A stretch of DNA of 64,000 nt from Lepraria neglecta (Eukaryota; Ascomycota; Lecanoromycetes; Lecanorales; Stereocaulaceae), in contig CM065652.1 of assembly GCA_033220425.1 (NCBI GenBank), forward strand, positions 2,852,001 to 2,916,000. Reading direction: 5' to 3'. Positions 43,512 through 54,743 of this stretch are shown here, piece after piece. The first letter of the stretch is position 1. Each line of letters begins with the position of its first letter. The notes under the pieces were generated by a model, which was not told the origin of the DNA, did not search any database, and was given only the letters and a program-made list of their open reading frames with translations. Made by a program: the position numbers and the translations under genes.

Positions 43512-45242
43512 TCAGAATGCGAAGTGTTCCCTTCGACCTCGACCATAGCCTCTTCCCGCGCCTGTCATGCCTCTTTGTCTCGACGAAACTTTCCCTCGTG
43601 TCGCCAACGAAGTGCTTTGAGCTCGACCAACTGAGATCACACAATCCTGAAGGTCTTTTTGCGTCAGGTCTTGAAAGACTGTAGATCCATAGCTCACCAG
43701 GACAACTTTCACAACTGTTTTGAGCCCGCGTTCGGACAGCTTCTTGAAGACATTAAGGAATCCAAGCGGCCATGAGAAGACCTTGGAGCTGGCATAAATT
43801 GGGCTTGCGGCCTCAACATCAACAATGATATAGATCTGTGGCAGCCCAGCCAGGACCGAACCCAGAAGATCGAACCACTGCGCCTCCGTTTCGGCTCCAT
43901 GGAATTTGCTGCAACTCAAAGCAAGTGATCGCTCGTTCTGGGTGAGGATATTGAGCCGTAACACCTGGCATATGAGGTTCTTCAGTATGTCGGTCACCGA
44001 GGGTGCTTGTATAGCGTCTTGCTCGGTTGTTCTTAACGCCCAAAATATTGGGACTCTCGCGTCTCGCAGGAGCTGAATAGCATCCACACAGAAGTTCTTG
44101 ATTTCGAAACGACTAGTATAGTTCCCTTTGACCATGATGAGCGAAGATGCTGGCATGGATTTCCACGTCTGGAATTTTTCTTCCAACCAAAATGGATGTG
44201 AGACGAAGCTCGGTCTTGACGAACGCCTGTTTCTCATGAAAACACAATACTGAAGACTCTTCATAGCATCTATACTGGAGGTGCGTGAAGTGATGTTCAT
44301 GACCTCGGATACCTGTATGTCGGAAAGTCGTTCGTTGGTATCAATTTGAGCACTCAAGTTGAGTGATTGATGAGCTATATTCGACAGTGAGTAGTCCAGA
44401 CCTAAAAGCAAGCTTTCCACATACTAATCATCATTTGGCGCATCTCTACGAAGAGAGACACGGACTCGTTCTGCGTCTTTCTCACCTCCTGCAGCTCGAG
44501 GTGAATATCTCGTTGTTCAGCCTGGGCGCCAGCAGTAGCTAAACCGTACACTGACTGCGTACAGGCCTCCACTTCTTCAATTATATCTGCGTACCGAAGT
44601 TCCACAGGCCGCGTGAAAGAGTGGAAAGCATGGAGCAGTTTACTCTCCTCATACCAGTCTTGTGCACGTATCAGAAAACGTACGGTGTAAGCATACAGCT
44701 CCGACACAGCTTGCTTCATCCTCTCAGTAGGATACAATGTTGCAGCAAATTGGATTTTAGGCAAAGAGTCCGCTATCTGGCAGAGACCTTTGGCAAGGCA
44801 TTTGGTCATCTGCTCATGGTTCACGAATAACTTCACCTTTTCAGCAAAAAACGGAAGACCCTCAGACCCGGCCACTCACTACGAATAGTAATTTCATAGC
44901 ACCCCATGCGAGAGAAACGTACGCTGGATGGTGCTGCACGAGTACGTCCATGATGTTTCCATAGTGTCTGACTCGACTGGAAAGTTTCGAGAGCCACGTG
45001 CGCGCCTTGCTGTTGTTGTGTGCCGTGTCATATTTTGATTTCGCATCTGCGACCGCTTTCTGTACGTCTTCTATGCATGTCGCTTGCCGAGCTAGAGCAA
45101 CTTTCCGATGATCATTGGTCAACCTGGAGCTAAAGACTTTTAAACCATCTGTGAAAGCTTTGTGGGCCGGATCATGGCACCTAGCATCAAGCATGGTCAG
45201 CGCTCGGGAATCACGAAATCTAGATATCTGTTCATTTATCAT
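43512..45242 (-). CDS. DUF7708-domain STAND-like protein
   Basis: Three exons: 45242-44880, 44836-44425 and 44374-43512 (introns 43 and 50 nt; the second has a perfect GTATGT donor). They total 1638 nt and 545 aa with no break. Residues about 45-200 fit the fungal DUF7708 domain, with its hallmark HYGNIMDVLVQHHPAYVSLA then WGAMKLLF near 92-120, and YPTERMKQAVSELYAYTVRF. The second half looks like a degenerate P-loop region: SSLIMVKGNYTSRFEIKNFC replaces a Walker A (no GKT/S), followed by FWALRTTEQD and LPQIYIIVDVEAAS in the Walker B position. The C terminus is Arg/Gly-rich (TGAGRGYGRGRREHFAF). Such proteins resemble regulators or decoys among fungal STAND/NLR proteins, but function is unknown. 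It is divergent from the AAA ATPase gene, 425 bp away. Confidence 0.78.
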
Positions 45243-45667
45243 ACAAATTGTCCTTGCCTGCTCGATACCAGTTCGGTTGAGCTTGCATTGCTAGTATAGC
45301 GTCCGTCGCTATATGGGCTACATACGAAGAGCAACGGCTCGCTGTCTGAGGAGTGAGAATTACGTTGTTCTGGGAGGATCTCAGCTGTCCCGGGCTGCTT
45401 AGGGTGGGGTTTCCTCCCCTGTTGGGGGCCAAAGCGCAAATCACATTCAATTGGTGCACCCTTTGTCTTCCTTGCCCTCTATGCTTCACTCCGTCGAGAA
45501 CCACTGATTTCCGCGGATTCGAAGCAACAACGATACGTTACGGCCACCAAGGTAGAGATGACAACCTATACCAAATCGCAACCACAGCACTGCAACTGTG
45601 CTTGAAGGGTATATCTAGATGAAGCCACAGAGCCAAAGGAGCAACCCATCGACCAGCTGCTCAGAGA
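45243..45667. promoter_or_regulatory. shared divergent promoter region (DUF7708 gene and AAA gene)
   Basis: A 425-bp gap between divergent starts. Called from position; no element identified. Confidence 0.4.
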
Positions 45668-48600
45668 ATGTCCGTTTTACCTCCCTTCCGCCAGAAGAAC
45701 CCCGATACAAAGTTCCTGCCACCACCTGCTATCCGGGTGAGCGACCTCTTAAGGCACTTGACCATCTCACGCGACCAGACATCTGCAAGTCGAATTGTCG
45801 AAGAGAGACTGGTCGCGCTTGCGAAGACCACGGACTATGTGATAGCTAGGCCAAAGGGGCCTGTGGTAGAGACAAACGAGGGCATCGAAGACGGGCTTAA
45901 CGGGCCTGGCTCAGAGCCAAATAAGGACACAAAAGATGGCTACTCAATGGTACGCTAGATTTCAATGCAGCTACTTAGCTACGACGAATGACATACGAGA
46001 GTCTCGCGACTATGAGGCCGTATCAACTAGCCTACGCCAAGTCTACTGACACGCGGTGGCACGCACAGAGATTATACAACGAACTATCCAATTTTTACCC
46101 TCTCGGAAATCTTGAGTTTGATCGGTTCTCGCAAGATAGCGATGGAAAAGATTTCGGTTTCGACCCTTCAGCGTATGTAAGTTCTAGGGAAGACAACAAG
46201 CTCAATTCAGCGCTTAACCAAATTCCGAATACATCTGAGCCTGAGCCGGAAGGGAATCCCAAATCTATCGAAGGCCGTGGCAAGTTCCAGCCAGTTTCGA
46301 CTGGCTGGGCTTGGGCGGCCGTGGATCCAGGTCCGAAGGGAGCCACAAATGATGCGGCTGCCACTAGAGGTGCTTCAGAACGTAGAAAAGGAGCTTCGAA
46401 GGCTGCCGACAAATCTCCCGCCTTGGATTCTCGTTTAGAAGATGATCTATGGCGTCGTCTTAAATTTTTAGAACAAGAGAATCAGAGACTGACAGAGGAG
46501 GCTTCTGCCACAAGACCAAGAAAGTTTTCATCTCTTGAACCGGAGTATGTGTCGAGAACATTCTACAAAATTCATGATGATGTGTACCTGGAACCACCCC
46601 AGTGGAAGAAAGGCCCGAAAGGATACATTCTTCGTGCGGACATACCACTGGAAGACCAAGAGCTCTACCTAGATCAGCACCCGGAGATAGCTTTTGTTTT
46701 CTACAAAGAATACAATTCACAGACGGAACCCGAGCTCACTGAGCTAGTATCCAAAGACGGTGTCTTCCGTACTCCTCAGCCTTCAAAAGAGTCCTTGGTC
46801 TTGATCTCGGAGGACGTCATCATTGCAGTAGAGAAGCTTAATGCGAATATACCAGGCCTCTCCAGCCTCTTCCCGGACTTCGATCCAACAAAAGAGATGG
46901 TTGCTCCTTACATGTTCATATTTTGCAGCTTGCCATTGCTTGAACGCGTCGAATGTCATCTCAGTTCTCTCGAAAGTCATTCATTGAATCAGCTGATCGA
47001 CTGTATACTAGAGAGGCAGAGGAAAGAATACGATGCTGTAAAGCGCTGCAATTCACAGGGCACGGTGTCAAAGCGGCTTATGAAGTATCTTGTGCGGCCT
47101 GGTGATGTGTTGGTCTCCACTGAGGGCTCCACGGTCAAAGCTTACATCGCGACGACCTGGGCTAGAGAATTACCCGTTGTATCCACCGTGCCCAGCCAAA
47201 GAACGACGCGTTGGGCTTCAGGATCGATGCATCTGGCTTCAAGAATGATGTACGAGGACTGTGATACTGACATAGACGAGATGCTGGTCCACGCACACGA
47301 ACCAGACAGCCCTGAGCCTTCACAACATCTGAAACACCATACCTATACTTGGACTGTCAATGCCTGGGTTTGGGGTTTCAACGGAGTCTTCTCGAAGAAG
47401 GACGTGGACATCAGCATTCACCTGAATGCAGCTAATGAGAATGAAGAAGTCAAAGTGAACAGCCTCGACTACTTTCCTTTGCGGTTTGACAGCGGTGATA
47501 TGCGCTCGAAGCTAGAGCGGAGAGGCAGGACATTTTGGCAATGCCGCTACAGGAAGTTCATCTCATACCAAGAAGCGATCCCAGGGGCCCTGAGCAGCGT
47601 CAGTATTGCATCTGGCTTTGATATTATGGTCGGCTAACTAAGTTTTCGAAAGATTGGAGAGCGATACATGATCGATATTCAAACCTACAAAACGCTTCAT
47701 CCCAACTTGACTCTAGCACACTCTCAACTCATATCTGACTTCCCACCTGAGGTGATGGCCCAAGATAGGCCTCCCGAAGGAGACTCTTTACTATTGTTCC
47801 CGTCAAGCATTCAGGGTTACAATCTACGCGTCAAGAAGTGGGGTAGGTAGTATCAAATACTGTTCGTTTCTCAAACTGATTGAACATAACAGAGGACCTT
47901 GACGTTGACCGAATTACGGATGTCGAATGGAATAAGCAAGCTTTCAAAACACTTGTTGCGCATGAAAAGACAAAGGAGCTTGTAGAAGCTCTGGTTACCA
48001 ACAGACTCGCAGCCGAAAAGTCAACCGACGTTATACATGGGAAAGGGAATGGCTTGGTTATCCTGTTACATGGGGGTCCAGGTGTTGGTAAGACATTTAC
48101 AGCTGAGGGAGTAGCAGAGATTGCCGAAAAGCCCTTATACCGTGTAACCTGCGGTGACATAGGGACAAAACCGGAGGAGGTCGAAAAATACCTGGAATCA
48201 GTGTTCTATCTGGCTAAGATCTGGGACTGCGGTAAGTCTTCGCTTCCCCTGTCAACCTATCCAAGCTGATCCAGAGGAGTTGTCCTCCTCGACGAGGCAG
48301 ATGTTTTCCTGGAGGAGCGAGGCCTCGCTGATCTACAACGGAACGCTCTTGTATCTGTCTTCCTCCGAGTCCTAGAATACAATGTCGGCATCCTCATACT
48401 CACATCCAATCGCGTGGGAACTTTCGACGAAGCCTTCAAATCCCGTATCCAACTAGCCCTCCACTACGAGAACCTCACAGGTCCACAGCAGCGCAAGATA
48501 TGGCGCAACTTTCTAACGCGGATCAGAGATTTCGATGAGCAGAACATCGAATTGGAAGACATTACCGACCACATGGATGACCCCGCAAAGCAAGACATGA

Positions 48601-48785
48601 ATGGTCGCCAGATCCGCAACGCAATAACCATAGCGCGTCAGCTCGCACAATACAGGGGTCAGAAATTCTGCTACGAGCATTTGAAAGATGTTATTGAGGT
48701 TAGTGGGAAATTTGAGGGATACCTAAAGGACTTGAGAGGCGGGCTTTCTGATGACCATCTTAAACGAGAGGATGGACTGCGATGA
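45668..48785 (+). CDS. large fungal AAA ATPase with DUF7025-like N-terminal region
   Basis: Five exons: 45668-45949, 46000-47598, 47653-47842, 47893-48231 and 48277-48785 (introns 50, 54, 50, 50 and 45 nt counted by gap). The total is 2919 nt and 972 aa. The TAA at 47635 lies inside the second intron, which has GTCAGT, a gctaac branch point and an aag acceptor. A coiled coil (RLKFLEQENQRLTEE) lies near residue 250. The middle beta-rich region (PGDVLVSTEGSTVKAYIATT, TYTWTVNAWVWGFNGVF) matches the region found before AAA in this fungal family. Walker A is HGGPGVGKT near 750, Walker B is VVLLDEADVFLEER near 805, and ILTSNRVGTFDEAFKSRIQ is sensor 1 with the arginine-finger region. A C-terminal lid ends at the stop. 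Likely a hexameric ATPase related to BCS1/spastin-type folds; its substrate is unknown. Confidence 0.85.
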
Positions 48786-50004
48786 ATTGAAGAAGCAAGT
48801 ATACCAACGTGTACGATGATTTAGCCATCTTCCAGCAAGAAACGATCTTACAGTCCATGTCGGCTTACAGAGAATGGTATTACTCGACCTATCAAGGAGT
48901 GATGTGGAAGCGCGCTGAAACTGTTGATAGAAGACCTTTGCCGAGCCTGTATTACCTGTTCGGGGCCATGGAAGCTGTACACGATAGGAGCTACGAACAT
49001 CCGAGCAAATTAACGTGTGGTCTTTGACCATTCGCCATCGTGTTAGACGGCGGGGGAGTTAAAGACAATCCCTAAAGATGCTAGTAGACGGGAACGACAA
49101 TAAGACTCTAGCCACTATATGGAATGTAGCTCGTATTGCATGATATGGTTGTACATGGACGGTTTTGGCATTGATTCACCTCGAGGAACACTTCAATAGC
49201 AGACGCAGTGGAGATGGAAATATATGTTTTTCCAATCACAGTAGGTATGGAATTGTAGATCCTTACTGACGTTGATAATTAAGAATGTGACAATTAAAAG
49301 TAGAGAAGTTGCTCATGTGTAAATTCTGACTGTCTATAGAGCTGGAGTGCATCGTTCTCGTATACGTTTGAACTGCAAATTTGCCAATTACAACCCTCTC
49401 ATATGGAGGAGCGAGGTGTTTCTGGTTCTATGCCGAGAATAAAGTTATTGCATTCGGAGGATCTTGAGTGTAACAATTACCATGCAAGAATGATGTCCAG
49501 CATAGAAGTCGCCCTTGTTAGCGTCCACCACATTCCAAGCAATCCGCTTAGACAAATGTAGAATCCTTGCATCCTCAGCTGCTAAGGCTGCCAATATAGC
49601 AATTGGCTGCCTTTCACCAGTGTTAGTTCTCTCAAGTTGAGACTCCAAAAAAACCCCCCCCCTTTGATGCAATCCCAGCTCTTAAGGTTCACAAAATCCC
49701 AATTGGTTAGCTTCTACGGAGTACAACTACCAAAAGTCTCAGCCTAGAACTCAAACCAGTGATAAAATTAATGCAAGCTTAGCTCCTGGAGTTGATACTG
49801 TGGTCATTAGCCGGCTCTCGCCTATGTACAGTCCAGCAACATGATACTCGAAGTCATGGTGTTACAGTGCAATTCCAATTCCTGGTGTGTGGGAGAAAGT
49901 CTCAATCAAAGAACAAAAAGAGCTACAAACATACCATTTGGCAAGCAGGCTAAGCATGGATCGTTCAATTCTATGAATACCATTCTCAGATTATACTACA
50001 TATC
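48786..50004. other. intergenic between two convergent genes
   Basis: About 1.2 kb. A minus-strand frame at 49445-49672 (LESQLERTNTGERQPIAILA and on) reads like an old coding remnant just after an A7C10-like tract near 49647-49663, but has no start and no recognised family. No gene is supported. Confidence 0.4.
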
Positions 50005-52539
50005 TTATACACCCTGAGTACTAACAGACCGTCTAAAGCGACCCACAAAGCCCCACCTCTTACCTTCTTGACTCTCTGTGCGGGTGGTTTGCCTAGATTC
50101 AGACTCACTGCCTTGGTGATTTGCCCCCATACCTGACCAAACATCCGCCCCATCCAGAACAGTACTATGTCTGCGTAGATTCATTGGAAGAAAGCTACCG
50201 TTACCGCTCTGATCGTTGCCTGCTATCCCTGGACGGGCTGTTTGGTCCTGTTAGCATACCTTCAGGAAGTATTGGAGAAAGCTTGTAAGTAGGAGGAGGA
50301 GAAAGCTCATAAACGGGGCTAGGAGAGGGGTTCTGACCGTATACAGGGTCCGAGCCGTACAGACTTGAAGGTCTTGGCAATCGAGCATGCGCAACTGGAG
50401 ATCTGGATGGACTGTTTGACTGAGGAGGGTTCTGGATGGTTTGGGAGTTTGATCTTCGGAAGAGGCGGGAAGCGACGCTTCTTTGAGTCGATTGGCCGGG
50501 CGTCAGTGACATCTTGGCCATCTTGGAGCGCAGAGACGAAGCTCGAGTTATGTTCGGAGAGGCTTCGGGTTGCAGGTCTGTGCTCATTGCTGTCGGCGTC
50601 GAAGTGTCTCGGATAGCTGTTGGTGAGCGCTGGTGCGTATCCCTGGGTGATCGTCTCCTAGGCGTAGCGGTAGCGCTGCCTGCACTCGGATAGTCTCGAG
50701 GTGATAGCGTTGCTGTCCTCTCACTCAGCGGGTTGGAGCCTTTGGAACTGACAGGGGACAGCTGGCTGGATCCGCGTCTCGTCCTACTTGTTGGGGAAGG
50801 GTAAGAAAGCGTTCGAGAGGCCTGAGTGGGTGAGTATTCGTCTGCATTGAACATTGTGTCTGTGGCAAAGGTCGCAAGAGATGGTCGAACCGGACGTTGC
50901 TCAGCTCTAGATCTGCTCTTGGACGGTGATGTCTGAAGAGAGATGTGTCCTTGGTTATAGACTAGAGCAGTACCGAAGTTGCTCGCCAGGCTGCCGTCCG
51001 AGGTACGGGGACGGGCAGTTGGCAGAAGAGCTGAGAAGCCCTTGGCAGGATAGGGCGTACCGTCAAGTAAGCTCTTTTCGGTCACGATACTCGGCGTAGA
51101 GGAGTTTGCAGCCACAGTAGCAGTGCTCATCGTGTCTGGTGTAGGCGGCAAAAGGCCACCACCGAACATTGGTCCACCGAAGGCAGGAGACGAAGGTCTC
51201 CTCTGACGTTCTCGAGTTTGATTGCGTGCAGGCTTCTCCGGTGTTCGTTCTTGACGAGGTTTCGGCTCGCCACGTCGGGACTTTTCGGGCTGTTGACCAT
51301 TAGGGCTACAAGGCACCTTCTTCAAGACGTGGTCTATCGATGAGAATTGGTCATTCAATCCAACTCTTGACTTCTGCCGAGGGGGAGTGGATGGCCGACT
51401 TCTCTCTTCTAGCCAATTCTGCAATCTCTCTTCGTGTTGATCGTTTCGCGGGGACTGGTTGTCTTTTGGTGGTTGTTGGGAGACAAGGGCATTCAGATTC
51501 TGGGCAGGACTAAGACTTCGTTCCTTAGGGTTTCCGTAGATGCTTGAAAACCCGCTCTCACTCAAAATGCTAAGTCGCGGAGAATTAAGCATCTGCCGAT
51601 CTGTGTAGTCATCATCTTCGTCTTCGCCACTAAACATGCTACCAGGTCGGGCTAAGCTGATAGAGCTTGGATTGCCTTGCGTCTGGCTTCCTTGATTGAA
51701 GTACAAGCTGCGAAGCATATTTGTGCTCTTCTTGGTATCTCGGAGGAACGATGGAACTCGCCGGGACGATTTCGAGGGGGTTGGAGAGAGGGTACCAATG
51801 CGTTGGGGAGATAGTCCTAGTCGTGCCTGGTCTTCCATATCGACGTTATGGTCATTAGTCTGGGGTGGTGGAGTGCCTGGGTCCTTAGATCTCGACTTCG
51901 TAGATAATGGCGAAGCCGGGACGGAGTTTACTTGCTCTGGCTCAGGCGTTCTACCACGTTGCCTGAAGTATGATTCTGCCGCCCCCATCTCTTCGATCTT
52001 GGCTTCTAGCTCACAGATCAGATCCACAGCCTCCTGGATTGCGATATCTCTCTTTTCAAGCTCCAGGAGCAGGTCCTCATTGATAGATTGCAATTCTTGG
52101 TTGTCATTCTCTAACGTCCCCGTCTTTTCCAGCTTTGCTTCGAGCTCTTCATTTCGTTGGCGGCGGTGGAACAATTCAAGCTTGAGGTCGAAGTTCTGTT
52201 TGTTGATTTTTGAGATATGCTGTTTCATTGGTTAGCATATTATATGCAATATTTGGGGAAGGATGTACATACTTCCTCCATCTCCCTCAAGCCCATCTCC
52301 TTTGGGACGCCGCTGCTGCGCCGACCGGAACCACCCGATCTATCCCATCCAGTCATGGACGCAAGTGGCGAGCTCTGTATGTTCCTATTATCCAAGCCGT
52401 TCCTCCCCCCATTCGCTTGAGTTCCAGAGTCGTAAGTCTTCTGAATTCGCTGTGTTTGTGCTTTTTTCTCTCGTAGCATATCCTTTAACAGCACCGATCC
52501 AGGGTTTGATCCTCTTGTTGAGTCATCCGAGGAGGCCAT
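50005..52539 (-). CDS. centrosomin-motif protein, candidate gamma-tubulin complex tether
   Basis: Exon 1 is 52539-52273 and the next exon starts at 52219 after a 53-nt intron (gtatgt...gaaacag). The join gives GLREMEEHISKINKQNFDLK, then LELFHRRQRNEELEAKLEK: the centrosomin N-terminal motif 1 that binds gamma-tubulin complexes in Cnn, Mto1 and Pcp1-type proteins. A coiled coil continues to about residue 165; the rest is Ser/Pro-rich, disordered and basic. The main frame stops at 50201 (RQRSER), but another frame from about 50225 reads GNDQSGNGSFLPMNLRRHST and ends KRWGFVGRFRRSVS at 50005, which looks like the true C terminus. A 40-nt intron (gtatgc...agcag, 50265-50226 region) would join them but is short and its branch point is badly placed; a one-base indel is the other option. 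Likely at spindle pole bodies or septal microtubule centres. Confidence 0.78.
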
Positions 52540-53422
52540 GGTTGTCGTAGTCACTAGTGGCCTTGTAGGCCTCGTTTGGGAGGAGAAGCTTAGGAGCTCT
52601 GTTCGCTGCGGTATGAGCTCGGTTGATGGTGAGTGAGTTGTGTTGTAGTTCGTGTAGGGTGTCAGTAGCGTAATTGCTGAGCGTGGGTGAAACTAGAAGA
52701 GTCAAGAAGCTGGGCGACGAAAGTTGGGCCGTCGCGGACAAAGGAGCTTTGGAATTCGTCAATGGCTTTGTTGAAGATATCAAGGGAAAGTTTGAAGCGC
52801 TCTTTGTATCAAGTGGGAAGAATAATGTGCAAATTCAATTCGCGAACAATGCATTGTGGGGCAAAAAAGTGCCGTTGTATTATGACAGGCTCTTTAGTGG
52901 TTGCCGTGTTTATGCCGAAAGCAGACAACATCAACACCACATCGCGGTGAGATCCGTGTCAAAAGCCTGTAACCATCTATCATGAAGCTGGCTGCACGAC
53001 ATCGAAGATTTCCTCAGGGGAAGTGTGGAGTAAAAGCCCTCGGTGGGATGCCCCAAAACTTTTCACTATCACTATCACGCTTCGCTCAGGCTGACGCTAA
53101 TGTACTTCCCCCGTTCATTGGGTTCCGGCCCGATGGTGTCAAGCCGATCTAGGCAAGGATTAACACTGGGTCGGCGCCAACGGCCACACTTAGCGGGGTG
53201 TTTCCCCTGCCAAGACGTGGACAAAGCTTTGATAGGGGCTCTTTGTATATGAGATGGCGTTTTTCATCTATCATACACCGAATGAGACGCGAAAAAACCA
53301 TCTAATAACTCCCAGTCCAAACCGACCACACTCTAGAGTCCAACACAATGGTAACAAATGCTACTTCAACCCGGCGCTTTCCCTCCAAAAGTTGCATAGA
53401 AGAGCAAACCAGCGCTGCTTTC
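52540..53422. other. intergenic, no gene seen
   Basis: About 880 bp upstream of the centrosomin-motif gene. A plus-strand frame at 52674-52985 is not supported by any domain or splice structure. Confidence 0.45.
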
Positions 53423-54133
53423 CTATTCTCGGTTCTTCAGGACCAACCAGGCCCAGAGAGCCGATTGACAGCACACTGTCCAGAAGCAAATACCTGCTGG
53501 AATATAATCTGAACATGGAATAGCAATAGCATACGGCAGAGGTCCAATCATCGCAGAAGTCGTCCACGCATTCGGTGACTGTGTGGCCAAATCCTCCCAG
53601 TCGTTGTTATCAGCGCTCCAGATACGGATCTTCGAGATGATGCTGATGGATGTGAAAGCGAATTCGTAGGTATAGCCAGCGATGGGTGTGATAGTCTGCG
53701 TGTTCGCGTTGCTACCTAGTTGATGATTTGGTTAGCGAAGGGTGGGAACAGGTAGTGCTGGCGGAGGGAATATACCTAGCAGATCGGAGAAGTTGAGAAG
53801 TGCAGTCTGAGTGCAGGCATCCGTCTCTTTCTGGCGGGGAGAGAGCGACCTCTTGGCTTCATCCTGGAGGGGAACCAATCCAGGATCGCTGGCATCGAAT
53901 GACCTCTTGGAGCCACTCCCGCTGTTGTCGACGGTCTGAAATGTAGCGTAGGAAAAGAGATTCCCGTCGGGAGGGAAGGTATCGGCGTTGAACCCAAACG
54001 GGTAAGGGAGAGCTAGTTGGGGACCCTAGCGAGCTTCGAGGTTGCTAGTCTTAGTAGCAGGAAGTGCGTGGACTAGTGTGGCAGGTAGGGTCAGTGCTGG
54101 GAGGAGGTGGGTCTACTTCATATTGAAAAGCAT
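53423..54133 (-). pseudogene. broken small secreted protein gene
   Basis: The reading starts at ATG 54133 (MLFNMK), hits TAG at 54113-54115, continues THLLPALTLPATLVHALPAT (a signal-peptide core), and hits TAG at 54026-54028 after SNLEAR. It then stays open: LPYPFGFNADTFPPDGNLFS, KRSFDASDPGLVPLQDEAKR, and ACTQTALLNFSDLLG. After an intron (gtatat...aactag) it continues TITPIAGYTYEFAFTSISII, IRIWSADNNDWEDLATQ and a Cys-containing end (CSDYIPAGICFWTVCC). Both stops become Gln (CAG) with a single C instead of T. Apart from them the gene looks intact, with two KR sites. The mature family is unknown to me. The length (about 200 aa) and leader suggest a secreted or effector-like protein lost by point mutation. 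Confidence 0.65.
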
Positions 54134-54743
54134 TGTGAATGAGTTGTGAACGATTTGGGGATTGTCTATGATGCTTGGAGATGTGGGTACTGGCTAGATG
54201 CTTGATGAAGGGATAGTTGATTTTTTCACTTGAGCTCTCCCCCTCCCTTTATACATCTTTGCTCACTCATCCAACAGTGACCAGCAGCATCCACACATGT
54301 GCACACGGTAGGAACGGGATGCAGATACCTTGTTCATGTTGATTCAATGGCAATGCAGCCTCGCTTGGCGTTGTATATTGACAACGAGATCCCGTTGCTG
54401 AGAGTGACCGGCCTCGTTCTTTGCTCACCTCAGATATTGATCTCAGCACCTTGGCGACGGACAATTCGAAAAGAAAGTCTGTCTGTGGGGGTTTGCTGAA
54501 ACTACCTAGGCTTGGCAACAGGCAGTGCACACGGGGAAAACATGTGAGGCCGTGGTGCGCATATAAAATTATATACTCGCGCAGCAATGAGAAGTAAACA
54601 GGACCTGAACGAGGCTGGCAAACATTTGTTTTTGGTTTCGGAACGAAGTCACATATTTGTTGCCTTTTTTTTTTTTTTTTTTTTGCGTGCTCATGTTGGT
54701 GTAGAAGCCGGTTGAGGCATGGGCTGTGAATGCCAAGTTTATT
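54134..54743. other. intergenic with a long poly-T tract
   Basis: About 610 bp. A run of about 20 T lies at 54665-54684. No gene supported. Confidence 0.5.

Noticed and set aside
44375-44424. Apparent frameshift in the DUF7708 gene
   Set aside because: A 50-nt intron with a perfect GTATGT donor and tatag acceptor joins the frames exactly.
47599-47652. In-frame TAA suggesting the AAA gene is broken
   Set aside because: The stop lies in a 54-nt intron with GTCAGT donor, gctaac branch point and aag acceptor; removing it keeps the frame.
48809-49027. 72-aa plus-strand frame just after the AAA gene
   Set aside because: Most likely 3' untranslated sequence; no domain.
52674-52985. 103-aa plus-strand frame upstream of the centrosomin-motif gene
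   Set aside because: No family features and no splice support; lies in the promoter region.
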